Origin: Rubrivivax sp.
GTDB lineage: Bacteria; Pseudomonadota; Gammaproteobacteria; Burkholderiales; Burkholderiaceae_C
Length of the DNA: 36,972 nt
Direction: 5' to 3'
NCBI GenBank assembly: GCA_027483705.1
Contig: JAIXTY010000093.1
Span: 1 to 36,972 of the forward strand
The position numbers and the translations under genes were made by a program. The notes beneath the pieces are model-generated. The model was not told the DNA's origin and did no database searches. It saw only the letters and a program-made list of their open reading frames with translations. Positions 9,122-18,900 of this stretch are shown here, piece after piece. Within the stretch, counting starts at the first letter, position 1, and each line of letters begins with the position of its first letter.

Positions 9122-10405
9122 TCAGGCCGCCGGCAGCAGCTCGACGGCCTCGACCTGGTAGGCCAGCCGACGGTGGTCGTTCGAGCCGGCGTTGACGCGG
9201 GCGGGCACGAAGTGATCGTCGGCGTGCAGCCTGAAGACCAAGTCCACCCCGGGCTCGCACACCGGGACCGGGATGTCGAGCACGAAGCGCCTTCGCCACC
9301 AGGCCACCGTCGTGGCCAGGACGCGATTGTCCAACGTCGCGCCCACCCGCAGCCGCCATCGCCCCGGCCGCGGCCAGGCGTGCCGGCCCCGCAGGCGCAG
9401 GCGCTCCACCGGACGCCCGGGTGGCGCGCGCTGGCGCAGGCGCAACTCGAGCTCGGGGCCGGCCCAGCCGTCGGCCGAGACCGCGGCGACGAAGCCCGGC
9501 CGCATCAGCTGCCAGGTCCGCGTGGCCTGCATCAGGCGCCGGGCCTCGTCGACGCCGCCCGGCGCCAGGAAGGGCGCCGCACGCGCGGCCAGCGCCTGCC
9601 ACTGGGCCTGAAGCGCCTCGGTCGTGATGCTGAAGGGGCAGTCCGCCAGCGACTCGCCCACGTGCGTGGCCAGCCAGTGTGGCGGTGCGCTGCCGAAGTG
9701 CCGGTGCACCACCGCCATCGACTCCAGCACCACCTGCTGGCGCAGGCGGGTCGTGATGCCGTCGGCGTGCAGCCGCGACAGGGCCTGCACCGCATCGAGC
9801 CGGCCGATGCGGCCCGGGTAGGCCGCGAACAGGTGGCACCAGAGGTCGAAGTCGAAGGCCGTGCGCAGCCCGGTGTCCAGCGGCAGCAGGGCCTGCAGCG
9901 CCTCGCGCCGCAGGAACATCGTCGGCTGGCAGACCGGGCAGCCGTCGCGCCAGTGTGATCGGGGCTCGTCGGGCCCCCGCGTCGGGTAGCGGCCCAGCGG
10001 CTGGCCGTCGGCGTCGATGTGCTCGCCTTCGCCGTACACGGCCACGAGGGCCGGATGGGCTTCAAGGTGGGCCAGCGCGCGGCCGACCGCGCCCGGCGTG
10101 TACAGGTCGTCGCTGTTGAGCCAGCCGATGGTCGACGCGCCCGCCGCCAGCGCGCGGGCGAACACGCGGTTGAGTGCATCGGCCGGGCCGTCGTCGGGTG
10201 CGCTCAGCACCTCGATGCGGCTGTCCTCGCGCTGGCGCTGCTGCAGGCGTTCGAGGGTGCCGTCGCGCGAGCCGCCGTCCTGCACCAGCACGCGTTCGAC
10301 GCAGCCACCCTGAAGCAGGATGCTGTCGAGCGCCGCGTCGACATGGCGCGCCTGGTCTCGCGTCGGCATCACCACCACCGCCGTCGAGGCGGGCGCACCC
10401 GCCAC
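9122..10405 (-). CDS. GT2-family glycosyltransferase with C-terminal beta-sandwich
   Basis: The 427-residue product has a classic GT-A/GT2 N-terminal domain: VVVMPTRDQ (10-18), VQDGGSRDGT (41-50) and WLNSDD (95-100, the DxD-equivalent that binds metal and nucleotide). CQPTMFLRREAL and FDFDLWCHLF follow as the acceptor-side region. The C-terminal 110 residues are beta-rich and end with SNDHRRLAYQVEAVEL, resembling the end of the 5035 gene product. A GTG start at 10405 is chosen, 23 bases after fcl; the next in-frame ATG would remove the first beta-strand, and upstream codons would run deep into fcl. The start codon is therefore moderately uncertain. It probably extends the exported glycan at the cytoplasmic membrane; the sugar transferred is unknown. 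Confidence 0.88.
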   Translation of the reverse strand: MAGAPASTAVVVMPTRDQARHVDAALDSILLQGGCVERVLVQDGGSRDGTLERLQQRQREDSRIEVLSAPDDGPADALNRVFARALAAGASTIGWLNSDDLYTPGAVGRALAHLEAHPALVAVYGEGEHIDADGQPLGRYPTRGPDEPRSHWRDGCPVCQPTMFLRREALQALLPLDTGLRTAFDFDLWCHLFAAYPGRIGRLDAVQALSRLHADGITTRLRQQVVLESMAVVHRHFGSAPPHWLATHVGESLADCPFSITTEALQAQWQALAARAAPFLAPGGVDEARRLMQATRTWQLMRPGFVAAVSADGWAGPELELRLRQRAPPGRPVERLRLRGRHAWPRPGRWRLRVGATLDNRVLATTVAWWRRRFVLDIPVPVCEPGVDLVFRLHADDHFVPARVNAGSNDHRRLAYQVEAVELLPAA

Positions 10406-10428
10406 CGCCGTGCCGCGGTGTGTGGAAC

Positions 10429-11424
10429 TCAGAGCCGCGCCTCCGCATGGTGCGCCAGGAACCACTGGTAGGCGTCGCGCAGCCCGTCTTCCAGGCCGAT
10501 GCGGGCCTGCCAGCCCAGGGCGGCCAGCCGCGACACGTCCATCAGCTTGCGCGGCGTGCCGTCGGGCTTGCTGGCGTCCCACACCAGCCGGCCGCGGAAG
10601 CCGGTGACGCGCGCGATGGTCTCGGCCAGTTCGCGGATGGTGCAGTCCACGCCGGTGCCGACGTTGATGTGGCTGAGCATGGGCTCGGTGTGCGCCGCGT
10701 ACACCTCGTGCGGCAGGCGCATCACGTGCACGCAGGCCGCCGCCATGTCGTCCACGTGCAGGAACTCGCGCATCGGCGTGCCGCTGCCCCAGATCACGAC
10801 TTCGGCCTGCTCACTCTGCACCGCCTCGTGGAAGCGCCGCAGCAGGGCCGGGATGACGTGGCTGTTGGTGGCGTGGAAGTTGTCGCCCGGGCCGTACAGG
10901 TTGGTGGGCATCACGCTGCGGTAGTCGCGCCCGTGCTGCCGGTTGTAGCTTTCGCAGAGCTTGATGCCGGCGATCTTGGCAATCGCGTAGGGCTCGTTGG
11001 TCGACTCCAGCGTGCCCGTGAGCAGCGCGTCCTCGCGCATCGGCTGCGGCGCCAGGCGCGGGTAGATGCAGCTGGAACCCAGGAACAGCAGCTGCTGCAC
11101 GCCGGCGCGGTGGGCCGCGTCGATGACGTTGCACTGCATCACCAGGTTGTCGTGGATGAACTCGGCCGGGTAGGTGTTGTTGGCGTGGATCCCGCCCACC
11201 TTGGCCGCGGCCAGCACGACATGCCCGATGCGGTGCAGCTCGAAGAAGCGCCGCACCTGGGCCTGGTCGCCGAGGTCGAGCTCGGCGCGCGGCGCGGTGA
11301 GGACCGGCCCTTCGCCCAGGGCCTGCAGGTGCCTCACGATGGCCGAGCCGACCATGCCGCGATGGCCGGCGACGAAGATCGGGCCCTTCAGGCTGGGGGT
11401 CTGTGTCATGGCGGGATGGTTCAT
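10429..11424 (-). CDS. fcl: GDP-L-fucose synthase
   Basis: This 331-residue short-chain dehydrogenase/reductase converts GDP-4-keto-6-deoxymannose to GDP-L-fucose by epimerisation at C3 and C5 and NADPH reduction. It has the family-specific [20 protein letters not shown]-binding motif and the [19 protein letters not shown] signature. Other matches are [15 protein letters not shown] with the catalytic Ser, [11 protein letters not shown] with the Tyr-xxx-Lys pair, and [13 protein letters not shown]. Length is normal. Two starts are possible: the ATG at 11424 and a second at 11409 (MTQTP); neither has a clear Shine-Dalgarno. It works directly after Gmd, encoded at 12435-13562, so the glycan very probably contains L-fucose or a derivative. 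An FkbM methyltransferase gene separates the two. Confidence 0.96.
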   Translation of the reverse strand: MNHPAMTQTPSLKGPIFVAGHRGMVGSAIVRHLQALGEGPVLTAPRAELDLGDQAQVRRFFELHRIGHVVLAAAKVGGIHANNTYPAEFIHDNLVMQCNVIDAAHRAGVQQLLFLGSSCIYPRLAPQPMREDALLTGTLESTNEPYAIAKIAGIKLCESYNRQHGRDYRSVMPTNLYGPGDNFHATNSHVIPALLRRFHEAVQSEQAEVVIWGSGTPMREFLHVDDMAAACVHVMRLPHEVYAAHTEPMLSHINVGTGVDCTIRELAETIARVTGFRGRLVWDASKPDGTPRKLMDVSRLAALGWQARIGLEDGLRDAYQWFLAHHAEARL

Positions 11425-11449
11425 GCGCGGCAGCGTCGCCCGATCAAGC

Positions 11450-12265
11450 TCAGACCTTGGGCGCGGCGAACACTCGTTCGACCTCGCTCACCAGTTCCGG
11501 GATGCGGGCTTCGACGAACTCGACGTCCGCGGCCTGCTTGGCCGCGATGTAGTACCAGGGGATGCCGGAAACGCTCCACTGATCGGGCGTGAATCGGCGA
11601 CCGAACAGGTCGAAGGTCCGGTAGCCCGCGGAATTGAACAGATCGAACCAGTCGTCGCGGGAATAGTGGTACAGGTCCGCAGACACCTGCCGACCGTTCT
11701 CGAAAATGATCAGCGGGGCATCGGGTCGCTCGAGCATGCCCGGGCCACCTCTCAGCGAGTGGTACTCGCCGCCCTCCAGGTCCATCTTGACGAAGCGCAC
11801 CGACGTCAGGCCCTGATCCCGGATGATCGAGTCGAGCGTCGTCATCGGCAGATCCAGTTGCTCCACCGTGGGAACCGCCCAGGCGGGCAGGTCCTTTCGT
11901 TGCGAGATCCCGCTCCAGCCATCCAACCCCTTGACGAAGCTGAAGGTGACGCGACCCACGTGAGACCCGAGGGCTTGATTGACCAGGGCGACCTGATGGC
12001 AACCCTCTGCAGCCAGTCGCTGGCGGAGCGCGCTTGCCAGATCGGGAACCGCCTCCACGCCGATGACACGACCGGACTGACCGACGCAACGACTGAGCGG
12101 GAAGGTATGGCGGCCGCGGTTCGCGCCGCAGTCGATGGCCGTGTCGCCGGGGCGGAGCAGATGCGAGTAGATCGCCTCGATCGACCTTTCGAAGAATTCG
12201 CCGACGCCCAGCTTCTCGTCCAGGCCGGCTCGGAACCAACGGTCATAGCAATCGGGGTCCAGCAT
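11450..12265 (-). CDS. FkbM-family SAM-dependent methyltransferase
   Basis: The 271-residue protein has the FkbM layout. [16 protein letters not shown] (43-58) is SAM-binding motif I and [12 protein letters not shown] is motif II. TTLDSII is followed by [15 protein letters not shown] (157-171), the FkbM-specific D-x-E-G-x-E core. LIIFENG closes the sheet. FkbM enzymes usually O-methylate sugars. Its position between gmd and fcl suggests it may methylate fucose or a neighbouring residue, which is inference. A strong Shine-Dalgarno AAGGAG lies 6 bases before the ATG. A gap of about 170 bases precedes the gene, the largest in the minus-strand series, so it may also be served by its own promoter. 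Its GC content looks lower than that of the exporter genes. Confidence 0.9.
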   Translation of the reverse strand: MLDPDCYDRWFRAGLDEKLGVGEFFERSIEAIYSHLLRPGDTAIDCGANRGRHTFPLSRCVGQSGRVIGVEAVPDLASALRQRLAAEGCHQVALVNQALGSHVGRVTFSFVKGLDGWSGISQRKDLPAWAVPTVEQLDLPMTTLDSIIRDQGLTSVRFVKMDLEGGEYHSLRGGPGMLERPDAPLIIFENGRQVSADLYHYSRDDWFDLFNSAGYRTFDLFGRRFTPDQWSVSGIPWYYIAAKQAADVEFVEARIPELVSEVERVFAAPKV

Positions 12266-12271
12266 CAGGCG

Positions 12272-12277
12272 CTCCTT
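12272..12277 (-). promoter_or_regulatory. Strong Shine-Dalgarno before the FkbM gene
   Basis: The minus strand reads AAGGAG here, six bases before the ATG at 12265. Most other starts in this cluster are translationally coupled and lack a good ribosome-binding site. This one decides the start of the FkbM gene and suggests it is initiated independently. Confidence 0.7.
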
Positions 12278-12434
12278 GTGCGCAACGGGTCGTGAGGGAG
12301 GTGGGTGAAGAGACGCCGGTTCACAAGCGGCACATGGCGAAGCGACTCACGCTGTCGATGCTAAGGGGTTCGCGCTTCGAGGGACGAGCGGCCCGGCGGC
12401 GAGCCCTTGTGGCCGAGTGCGACCCATCCGTTCC
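12278..12434. other. Largest intergenic gap within the minus-strand gene series
   Basis: About 170 bases separate gmd from the FkbM gene. No gene is seen in either strand. A TAGCAT hexamer on the minus strand could be a weak -10 element, but it lacks a matching -35. No strong hairpin followed by a T-run is seen. It could be a spacer left by gene insertion or hold a weak internal promoter. Confidence 0.4.
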
Positions 12435-13562
12435 TCAGCGGCCCGCCTCGCGCGACACGGCCACGTCGTGGCCGTGGGCCCGCAGCAGCGCGTGGCGGCG
12501 CGCCGCCTTGAGGTCCTCGGCCACCATCTCGGCGCACATGTCCTGGGCCGTGATTTCGGGCACCCAGCCCAGCCGGGTCTTGGCCTTGGTGGGGTCGCCG
12601 AGCAGCGTGTCCACCTCGGCCGGGCGGAAGTAGCGCGGGTCGACCGCGACGATGCAGTCGCCGGGCTTCAGCGCCGGCGCGCAGTCGCCCTCGACGCGCT
12701 CGACGAAGGCCTTCTCGGCCGCGCCCGAGCCCTCGAAGCGCAACGTGAGGCCCAGCTCGCGCGCCGACCACGTGATGAAGTCGCGCACCGAGTGCTGCAC
12801 GCCGGTGGCGATGACGAAGTCCTCGGCCTGCTCCTGCTGCAGCATCATCCACTGCATGCGCACGTAGTCCTTGGCGTGGCCCCAGTCGCGCAGGCTGTCG
12901 AGGTTGCCCATGTACAGGCACTTCTCGAGTCCCTGCGCGATGTTGGCCAGGCCGCGCGTGATCTTGCGGGTGACGAAAGTCTCGCCACGGCGCGGGCTCT
13001 CGTGGTTGAAGAGGATGCCGTTGCAGGCGTACAGGCCGTAGGCCTCGCGGTAGTTGACGGTGATCCAGTACGCGTAGAGCTTGGCGACGGCGTACGGGCT
13101 GCGCGGGTAGAACGGTGTGGTCTCCTTCTGGGGGATCTCCTGCACCAGGCCGTAGAGCTCGCTGGTGGACGCCTGGTAGAAGCGCGTGTGCTTCTCCAGC
13201 TTCAGGAAGCGGATGGCCTCCAGCAGCCGCAGCGCCCCCATCGCGTCGACATCGGCGGTGTACTCCGGCGCCTCGAAGCTGACGGCCACGTGGCTCTGTG
13301 CACCGAGGTTGTAGACCTCGTCCGGGCGCACCTCGGACAGGATGCGCGTGAGGTTGGAGCTGTCGGTGAGGTCGCCGTAGTGCAGCACGAAGCGCTGGTG
13401 CTCGACGTGCGGGTCCTCGTAGATGTGGTCCACGCGCTGGGTGTTGAACAACGAGGCGCGGCGCTTGATGCCGTGGACCTCGTAGCCCTTGGCGAGCAGG
13501 AACTCGGCCAGGTAGCTGCCGTCCTGGCCGGTGACGCCGGTGATGAGTGCGCGTTTGGTCAT
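12435..13562 (-). CDS. gmd: GDP-mannose 4,6-dehydratase
   Basis: A 375-residue (from the ATG at 13562) NAD(P)-dependent dehydratase that turns GDP-D-mannose into GDP-4-keto-6-deoxy-D-mannose. The N-terminus [19 protein letters not shown] is diagnostic, with the GxxGxxG loop. [41 protein letters not shown] (catalytic Thr/Ser and Glu), [13 protein letters not shown] (Tyr-xxx-Lys) and [17 protein letters not shown] all match Gmd. An alternative GTG start at 13592 would add ten residues with no family counterpart. Gmd feeds Fcl (10429-11424) to form GDP-L-fucose and could also feed GDP-rhamnose or GDP-perosamine branches, though no gene for those is visible here. Confidence 0.97.
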   Translation of the reverse strand: MTKRALITGVTGQDGSYLAEFLLAKGYEVHGIKRRASLFNTQRVDHIYEDPHVEHQRFVLHYGDLTDSSNLTRILSEVRPDEVYNLGAQSHVAVSFEAPEYTADVDAMGALRLLEAIRFLKLEKHTRFYQASTSELYGLVQEIPQKETTPFYPRSPYAVAKLYAYWITVNYREAYGLYACNGILFNHESPRRGETFVTRKITRGLANIAQGLEKCLYMGNLDSLRDWGHAKDYVRMQWMMLQQEQAEDFVIATGVQHSVRDFITWSARELGLTLRFEGSGAAEKAFVERVEGDCAPALKPGDCIVAVDPRYFRPAEVDTLLGDPTKAKTRLGWVPEITAQDMCAEMVAEDLKAARRHALLRAHGHDVAVSREAGR

Positions 13563-13600
13563 GGTGTCAGGGGTCTCGGTGGGCGTCGCCACGGGGCCGC

Positions 13601-14269
13601 TCAGAGCGCCTCGGGGCGTGGCTGCGTAGCGTACTCCGCGGTTCGGCGCAGCACGTAGGGTTGCGAGTTCCAGTCACCGAACTCGCGGAACTCGGCGATC
13701 TTCTGGAACACGAGGGCCTTTCCCAGGTCGAGCTTCAGCACGAACTGGGGCTGTTCGCGCAACAGCCGTGCGGCTTCCTTGGCGCTGTGCAGATTGACGT
13801 CGTCCAGCACGAGGAAGCCACCGGGACGAAGCAGCCGGTTCGTGTAGTAGAGGTCGATGAACACCGACGGCATGCCCAGGCTGCCGTCGATGAGCACATA
13901 GTCGAAAGGCGCCAGATCGCCGGCTTCCCGGCACAGCCGGGGCAGCGCGAACTCGGACTGTTCGAACTCGCAGGTCCAGCGCTCGACGGGCAGCCCGGCA
14001 GCGACGGCATAGTCCCGGATACGGTCCGCCAGATCGGTGGCACCGGCCGGCAGCACGCTCACGACTCGGTTGGGCCGCGCGAACAGGAAGGTGAGCGTCG
14101 AGTTGCCGGCACCCGTCTCAAGCACCGAGCGCACCGGGAGCGCAGGGTCGTTCAGCAGGTCATGCATCTGACGCAGGTGCCACTTGTGGAAGCCGCCGGT
14201 GTTCCAGGTTCTGCCGCCATCCCAGGTGTGCAGCAGCGGCAGCTGGTCCAGGTACTCATCGAATTGCAT
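13601..14269 (-). CDS. Class I SAM-dependent methyltransferase
   Basis: This 222-residue protein has [15 protein letters not shown] (49-63, SAM-binding motif I), [11 protein letters not shown] (122-132) and [17 protein letters not shown] (146-162). This is the layout of the Methyltransf_24-like group that acts on sugars and secondary metabolites. The start is the ATG at 14269 ([10 protein letters not shown]): upstream codons in the same frame are Arg/Cys-rich and antiparallel in character to the neighbouring gene, whose end it overlaps by 14 bases. No membrane segment is seen. It probably methylates a sugar of the glycan or a precursor nucleotide sugar, which is inferred from context only. 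Confidence 0.82.
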   Translation of the reverse strand: MQFDEYLDQLPLLHTWDGGRTWNTGGFHKWHLRQMHDLLNDPALPVRSVLETGAGNSTLTFLFARPNRVVSVLPAGATDLADRIRDYAVAAGLPVERWTCEFEQSEFALPRLCREAGDLAPFDYVLIDGSLGMPSVFIDLYYTNRLLRPGGFLVLDDVNLHSAKEAARLLREQPQFVLKLDLGKALVFQKIAEFREFGDWNSQPYVLRRTAEYATQPRPEAL

Positions 14270-15512
14270 CGAGTTCAACTCCGCGCAGATCGGATGGAAG
14301 GCCTTCGGCGCTGTCCGCCACCAGGACTTGCAGGCCTGGTGGCACGGGCAGCGAGCATTGCCGCAGATGATCCCGCATCCGACGCGCGAGTTCGCGGCGC
14401 CGGTCGTCGTAGCCGATGACGCTGTGGAGGATCGCCTCGAGCAGGGGCCGCGGCGTGCGCAGGTCAAGTGCCAGGAAACTCTCGGCTCGGAGGTTCGGCA
14501 ACCCCAGCGTTCGGCACGACTCGACCGTGCGGGCGTCGTGCGTGATCACCAGCGACGGCACGCCGGCCTGAAGCGTGGTCAGGTTGCCGTGCAGGCGCAT
14601 CCCGTAGGCCAGGTCGAACCGCCGAGCCTGAAGCAGCCACTGGTCGTAGCTCGCGAAATAGACGGCGCATCGGCGCAGCACCAGGGCCATCTCCTGTGCC
14701 GTGGCGCCAGTGCCGGGAAAGTGCTGCGGCAGGTACTCCTGTGGCAGGCGTTCGCTTCGGCGCATCAGCACTGGCAGCAAGGGGTAGTCCTGCACCACGT
14801 AGGTCGCCGCGTGCTCGCGCATCATCCCGAAGTGCTGCTCGAACACCTGCCATGAGAAGTCGTAGCCGCCGCTGTACTCGGTCAGGCCGATCGCGATCGT
14901 GTCCCAGCCCGCGTCACGCTCCAGCAGGCGCCGCGCCGCCTTGGCGATCGAGGCGCCGAGCCCCGGGTCCGGGTTGATGAAGTTGGAAGGACAGCCGGTG
15001 ACGTGGACCGATCGGTACCCGACCGAGTGCAGCATGCGGGCTGTCTGCTCGTCGCGCACCGACATCGACGGCGCCAGCTCGCACAGCCGCAGCAGGAACT
15101 TCTGCGTCGCGAGGCCCAGGTCGTCGAACACCCCGTCCAGCGGCAGCTGGCAGCCCAGGCCGAAGGGCACCACGGGCACGTCCAGGCTTTCCAGGAACGC
15201 GAAGCGCTTCTCGTTGGCGACTTCGTGTTCGCGGCTCTGTCCGATCCAGTTGGCACAGGCCATGACGACGGTGCCGCCGCGCTCTGGACGCGGCTGACCG
15301 GGCTCGAACGTGCCCAAAGGCGTTCCGGGAAAGAACTGATCCGCGATCGCGTAACGAAACGCGAAGTTGCCGGTGTTGTTGCGCGCCAGCTCGTCAAGGG
15401 TGGCGGGGGGCATGAGCGCGGCGCCGGGCACGCAGTGCGTGACCGCCATGTCCATCAGCAGCACCGGATCGGCGAACGGCCCCGCCGCCCTGGACGGCTC
15501 ATTCGAGCTCAT
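14256..15512 (-). CDS. Polysaccharide pyruvyl transferase family protein
   Basis: The 418-residue product fits the polysaccharide pyruvyl transferase (CsaB/WcaK-like) fold. The N-terminal half has NTGNFAFRYAI, PVVPFGLGCQ and SVRDEQTARML (151-161), the last a hallmark of the family. The C-terminal half has FDLAYGMRLHGNLTTLQAG, whose RLHG core (306-309) contains the catalytic or PEP-binding Arg and His, then VPSLVITHDART. Such enzymes add a pyruvate ketal from phosphoenolpyruvate to a sugar, giving the polymer negative charge. Some members of the fold have other roles, so the reaction is probable rather than proven. The gene overlaps its neighbours by 14 bases on each side. Confidence 0.85.
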   Translation of the reverse strand: MSSNEPSRAAGPFADPVLLMDMAVTHCVPGAALMPPATLDELARNNTGNFAFRYAIADQFFPGTPLGTFEPGQPRPERGGTVVMACANWIGQSREHEVANEKRFAFLESLDVPVVPFGLGCQLPLDGVFDDLGLATQKFLLRLCELAPSMSVRDEQTARMLHSVGYRSVHVTGCPSNFINPDPGLGASIAKAARRLLERDAGWDTIAIGLTEYSGGYDFSWQVFEQHFGMMREHAATYVVQDYPLLPVLMRRSERLPQEYLPQHFPGTGATAQEMALVLRRCAVYFASYDQWLLQARRFDLAYGMRLHGNLTTLQAGVPSLVITHDARTVESCRTLGLPNLRAESFLALDLRTPRPLLEAILHSVIGYDDRRRELARRMRDHLRQCSLPVPPGLQVLVADSAEGLPSDLRGVELDAIR

Positions 15513-15921
15513 ACGCCACCGTCGCGATCGTGCACAGGTGGCGGACGCTCCACTCGAACGCGTTGTCGGCCTGCGTCGACGTCCACATCAGCCAGCCGTA
15601 CAGTTGCACCGCCCGGCGGTAACGCAGACCCACGTGCGCGTCGTCGGCCAGCGCCAGCAGTTCGGGCCGCCGTCCGGGCTCGATGTCGACGGCGAGCATC
15701 GCGTGCAGCTCGGCCGCCCAGCGCCGGTTGGACGGCGCGGACGCCGCCTCGAACAGCAGGCCGCGGGCGGCGTCGGCGCGCAGCAGCGGCGCGAGCTCGA
15801 GCACGCCCGAGGGCACGCCGTGGACGATGAGTTCCAGCTCGTGCAGGTACACCGCAGCCAGGCCCTGCAGCCCGTTCTGCACGAGCCAGGGTGCCGCGCT
15901 GGCGTGGGGGCGCAGCGTCAT
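15499..15921 (-). CDS. Small protein of unknown function
   Basis: I do not recognise this 140-residue protein. It is predicted to be mostly helical, with leucine- and alanine-rich stretches (LQGLAAVYLHELELIVHG, LELAPLLRADAARGLLF) and a tryptophan-containing tail (LYGWLMWTSTQADNAFEW). There is no signal peptide or clear membrane span. Its start overlaps the stop of the 1199-residue glycosyltransferase gene by 4 bases (ATGA), and its end overlaps the pyruvyl transferase gene by 14. The tight coupling supports a real gene that may act with one of these two enzymes. Confidence 0.7.
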   Translation of the reverse strand: MTLRPHASAAPWLVQNGLQGLAAVYLHELELIVHGVPSGVLELAPLLRADAARGLLFEAASAPSNRRWAAELHAMLAVDIEPGRRPELLALADDAHVGLRYRRAVQLYGWLMWTSTQADNAFEWSVRHLCTIATVAYELE

Positions 15922-18900
15922 GCGAAGACCTCCGCGCGCGCCACCGGCGCACTGCGCGAGAGGCTGCCGACGGCGCGCTCGCCGTGCCGCATGGCCATGG
16001 TGTCGCCACGGCCCTCGTACAGCGTGCGCATCGCCCGCTCCAGGTAGCCGCGGTCGGCCGGCAGGGCGGCGTGGAGACGCACCGTGCAGACGCCGGGCTG
16101 CGCGAAGTCGTCGGCCAACCAGTCGCGCGCCGCGGTGAAGTCACGCGCCAGCGGGGCCAGCACGCGGTCCTGCACCTCACGGCGCTGCGCCTCGGTCCAG
16201 CGGCGGTCCACCAGCACCACGCGCAGCCGGTGCTGGTTGGCCACGGACTGCGACAGCACGGTGTCGGCGATGGCCATGGCGTCCGGCAGCCCGCGGCCGG
16301 CGTCGATCCAGACGTTGATCTCGCGCTCGAGCGTCATGCCGTTGTATTGCAGGTCTTCGAGTTCGCGCTTGGCCGGGGCCTGCGCCGCGGCCTGGGCGGC
16401 CCGCTCGACGTCGGCCTGCGAGACCTCGTAGTTCTTGCGGATGCCGTAGCGGCGGCAGATCTCGGCCACTTCGACCTCGGAGCGCAGCGGGTCGCCATGC
16501 TCGATGCCGGTGCCGTTGAAGTAGTACAGGCCGACGTGCACCGGATGCAGCTTCAGCGGCCCGGCCCGGTGGGCGATGCGGCACCAGAAATCGTAGTCGC
16601 CGGCGATGCGGTAGCGCTCCTCGAACCAGCCGATGCGCTGGTGCAGCGAGCGCCGCCACATCGGCTGCGAGCCGACATGGTTGCCGATGCGCAGCTGGTC
16701 CAGCGTGTAGTCGGGCCAGGCCCAGGAGCGCACCGGCTCGTGATCGCTGAAGGGCTCGTTCGCGTGCGACGTGAGGTATTGCGCCGGGTAGACCAGCTCC
16801 ACGTCGGCATGGCGGTCGAGGTCGTTCGCGAGGCGTTCGAAGAAGTCCTTGCGGTGGCGGTCGTCGAGGTTGGCGTTGGACAGGTAGCGGGCCTGCGAGA
16901 CGCAGGCGCCGCGGTTCCAGGCGCGGTACAGCGACTCGCGGTCGACCGATCGCACGTACAGCAGGTTCGGATGGCGGCGGATGTGCTCGCGCACGAGCCG
17001 GTGCTCGTGGTCGGGCGATGCGCTGTCGATCAGCAGCACCTCCATGCGACCCTGCTCGAAGGCGGTCTGGCCGATGAGGTCCTCGACGCAGCCAACGACG
17101 AACTCGGCCCCGCGGTACATCGACACCAGTGCCGCGCTGTCCAGCGGTTCCTGGCCGAACCCCAGGCCCGCCACGCCGCGATTGGCCGGGTGCCGCTCGA
17201 GCAGGCGCTGCAGCCACGCCGCGCGCTGGGACGGATGGGCGTCGAACAGCACCGGCTCGTGCCCGGGCGCCGCCAGGTCGAGGTCGCGCTGGGCGTGCAG
17301 CAGCGCGCACTCCAGCAGCGTGCCGGACTGGCTGGCGCCGCCGCGCTGCGCGCGCTGCTGGCGCAGGCGCTCGCCGAGCCGGCGAGCCGTCTGCCGCCAG
17401 GTGGCGGCCTGTTCCAGGTACACCGACAGCTGGCGACCGAGGGCGGCCTCGTCACCGTCGCGCAGGTAGGCCAGATCCTCGCCGTAGATCTCGCGGTTGA
17501 TCGGCGTGTCCCAGGCGATCGTGGGCGTGCCGCACATCGCGGCCTCGCCCGGCGGCAGCCCGAAGCCCTCGATGCGCGACGGGTACAGCAGGAAGGTGGC
17601 GGCCGACAGCGCCGTCACGATGGCCTCGTCGTCGAGCGTCAGCCGGCGCAGGTGCCAGGCGCGCAGGTGCCGCTCCAGCGCGGGCTCGAGCGACAGCGAG
17701 TCGCCCCGTTCGGCGCCGCCCACGAAAAGCAGCGAGTAGCGGGCCGCCAGCGCCGGCTGTGCGTTCGCCAGCCCGCCGAGCGCCCGGCACAGCGTCTCGA
17801 CGTTCTTGTAGCCGCGGTAGCCCACGCGTTCGCCGACGACAACGAGGAACTCGCGCCGCAGGCCGGCCCGTTGCACGAAGGCCTCGCGGGCCGGTGCGTC
17901 GGCGGGTGCGAATCGGGTCGCGAACTCGTTGGGCGCCACGTAGACCGGCCGGGTGCCCACGGCGGTGGCGTAGCACTCGCGCAGGTCGCGGGCCGTGGCC
18001 TCGGAGACGCAGGCGTAGGCCGAGGCGGCTTCGATGGCCTCGCGCTTCTCGCGCCAGTCCGGTTCGGCGAAGCAGGCCGGATTCAGCCGCTCCGGGATGC
18101 AGTCGTGCACCAGCAGCATCGAGCGCGTGCGCGTCGGCCGCGAGTAGTAGGTCGACATGAACAGCGTCGCGCCGATGGCGTCGCAGGCGGCCTGCACCTG
18201 TTCGGCGTCGCCCTCGAAGCGGTGCACCGGCAGCTCCACCGTCGCGAACGCCGACATCACGGCGGCCGGCGGCGCGTACCGACTCTGCCGGCGCACGCCC
18301 AGCGTGACGTGGCGCGCGTAGCCACTGGCCGCCCACTCGGCGAGCAGGCGGTTCCAGACCTGGGCGATGCCGGTGTTGGCGTACTGGTAGAAGACCAGGT
18401 CAACCAGGATGTGGGGCTGCCCGGCCGCGCGGTCGGCGTGGGTCGCCGGGGCGGCGGTGGCAACCGTGGTCGCGCGGCCCGTCAGCTGCCGCACGAGCTC
18501 GGACTCGCCAAGGGCGCCGGTGGCCCAGCCGAGCAGCTGCGACACCCGCCGCTCGGCGCCGTGGCCGCCCGCCACCAGTGCGTGACCACGCTCCGCCAGA
18601 CGCTCGGCCTGCGCCGGGTGGCGGCGCAGCTCGTCGATGGCCTCCACCACCGACGGCGGCCGCCGCCGGTCGATCGGCACGTAGCAGTCCGGTGGCAGCA
18701 GCGCGCGCGAGACCTCGCCCTCCGGCTCGGTCTGCACCAGCGTGCCGCCGCAGCCCAGCACCTCGAAGGGCCGGCAGGTCAGGCTGTCCGACACCGAGGG
18801 CAGGTTCAGCTGGATCCGGTAGTGGTTGAGGTCCTCGACGTAGCGCCGGATCATCGCCTCGCGGTCGAGCAGTGCCGCCGGCTGCAGGTCGGCGACGACC

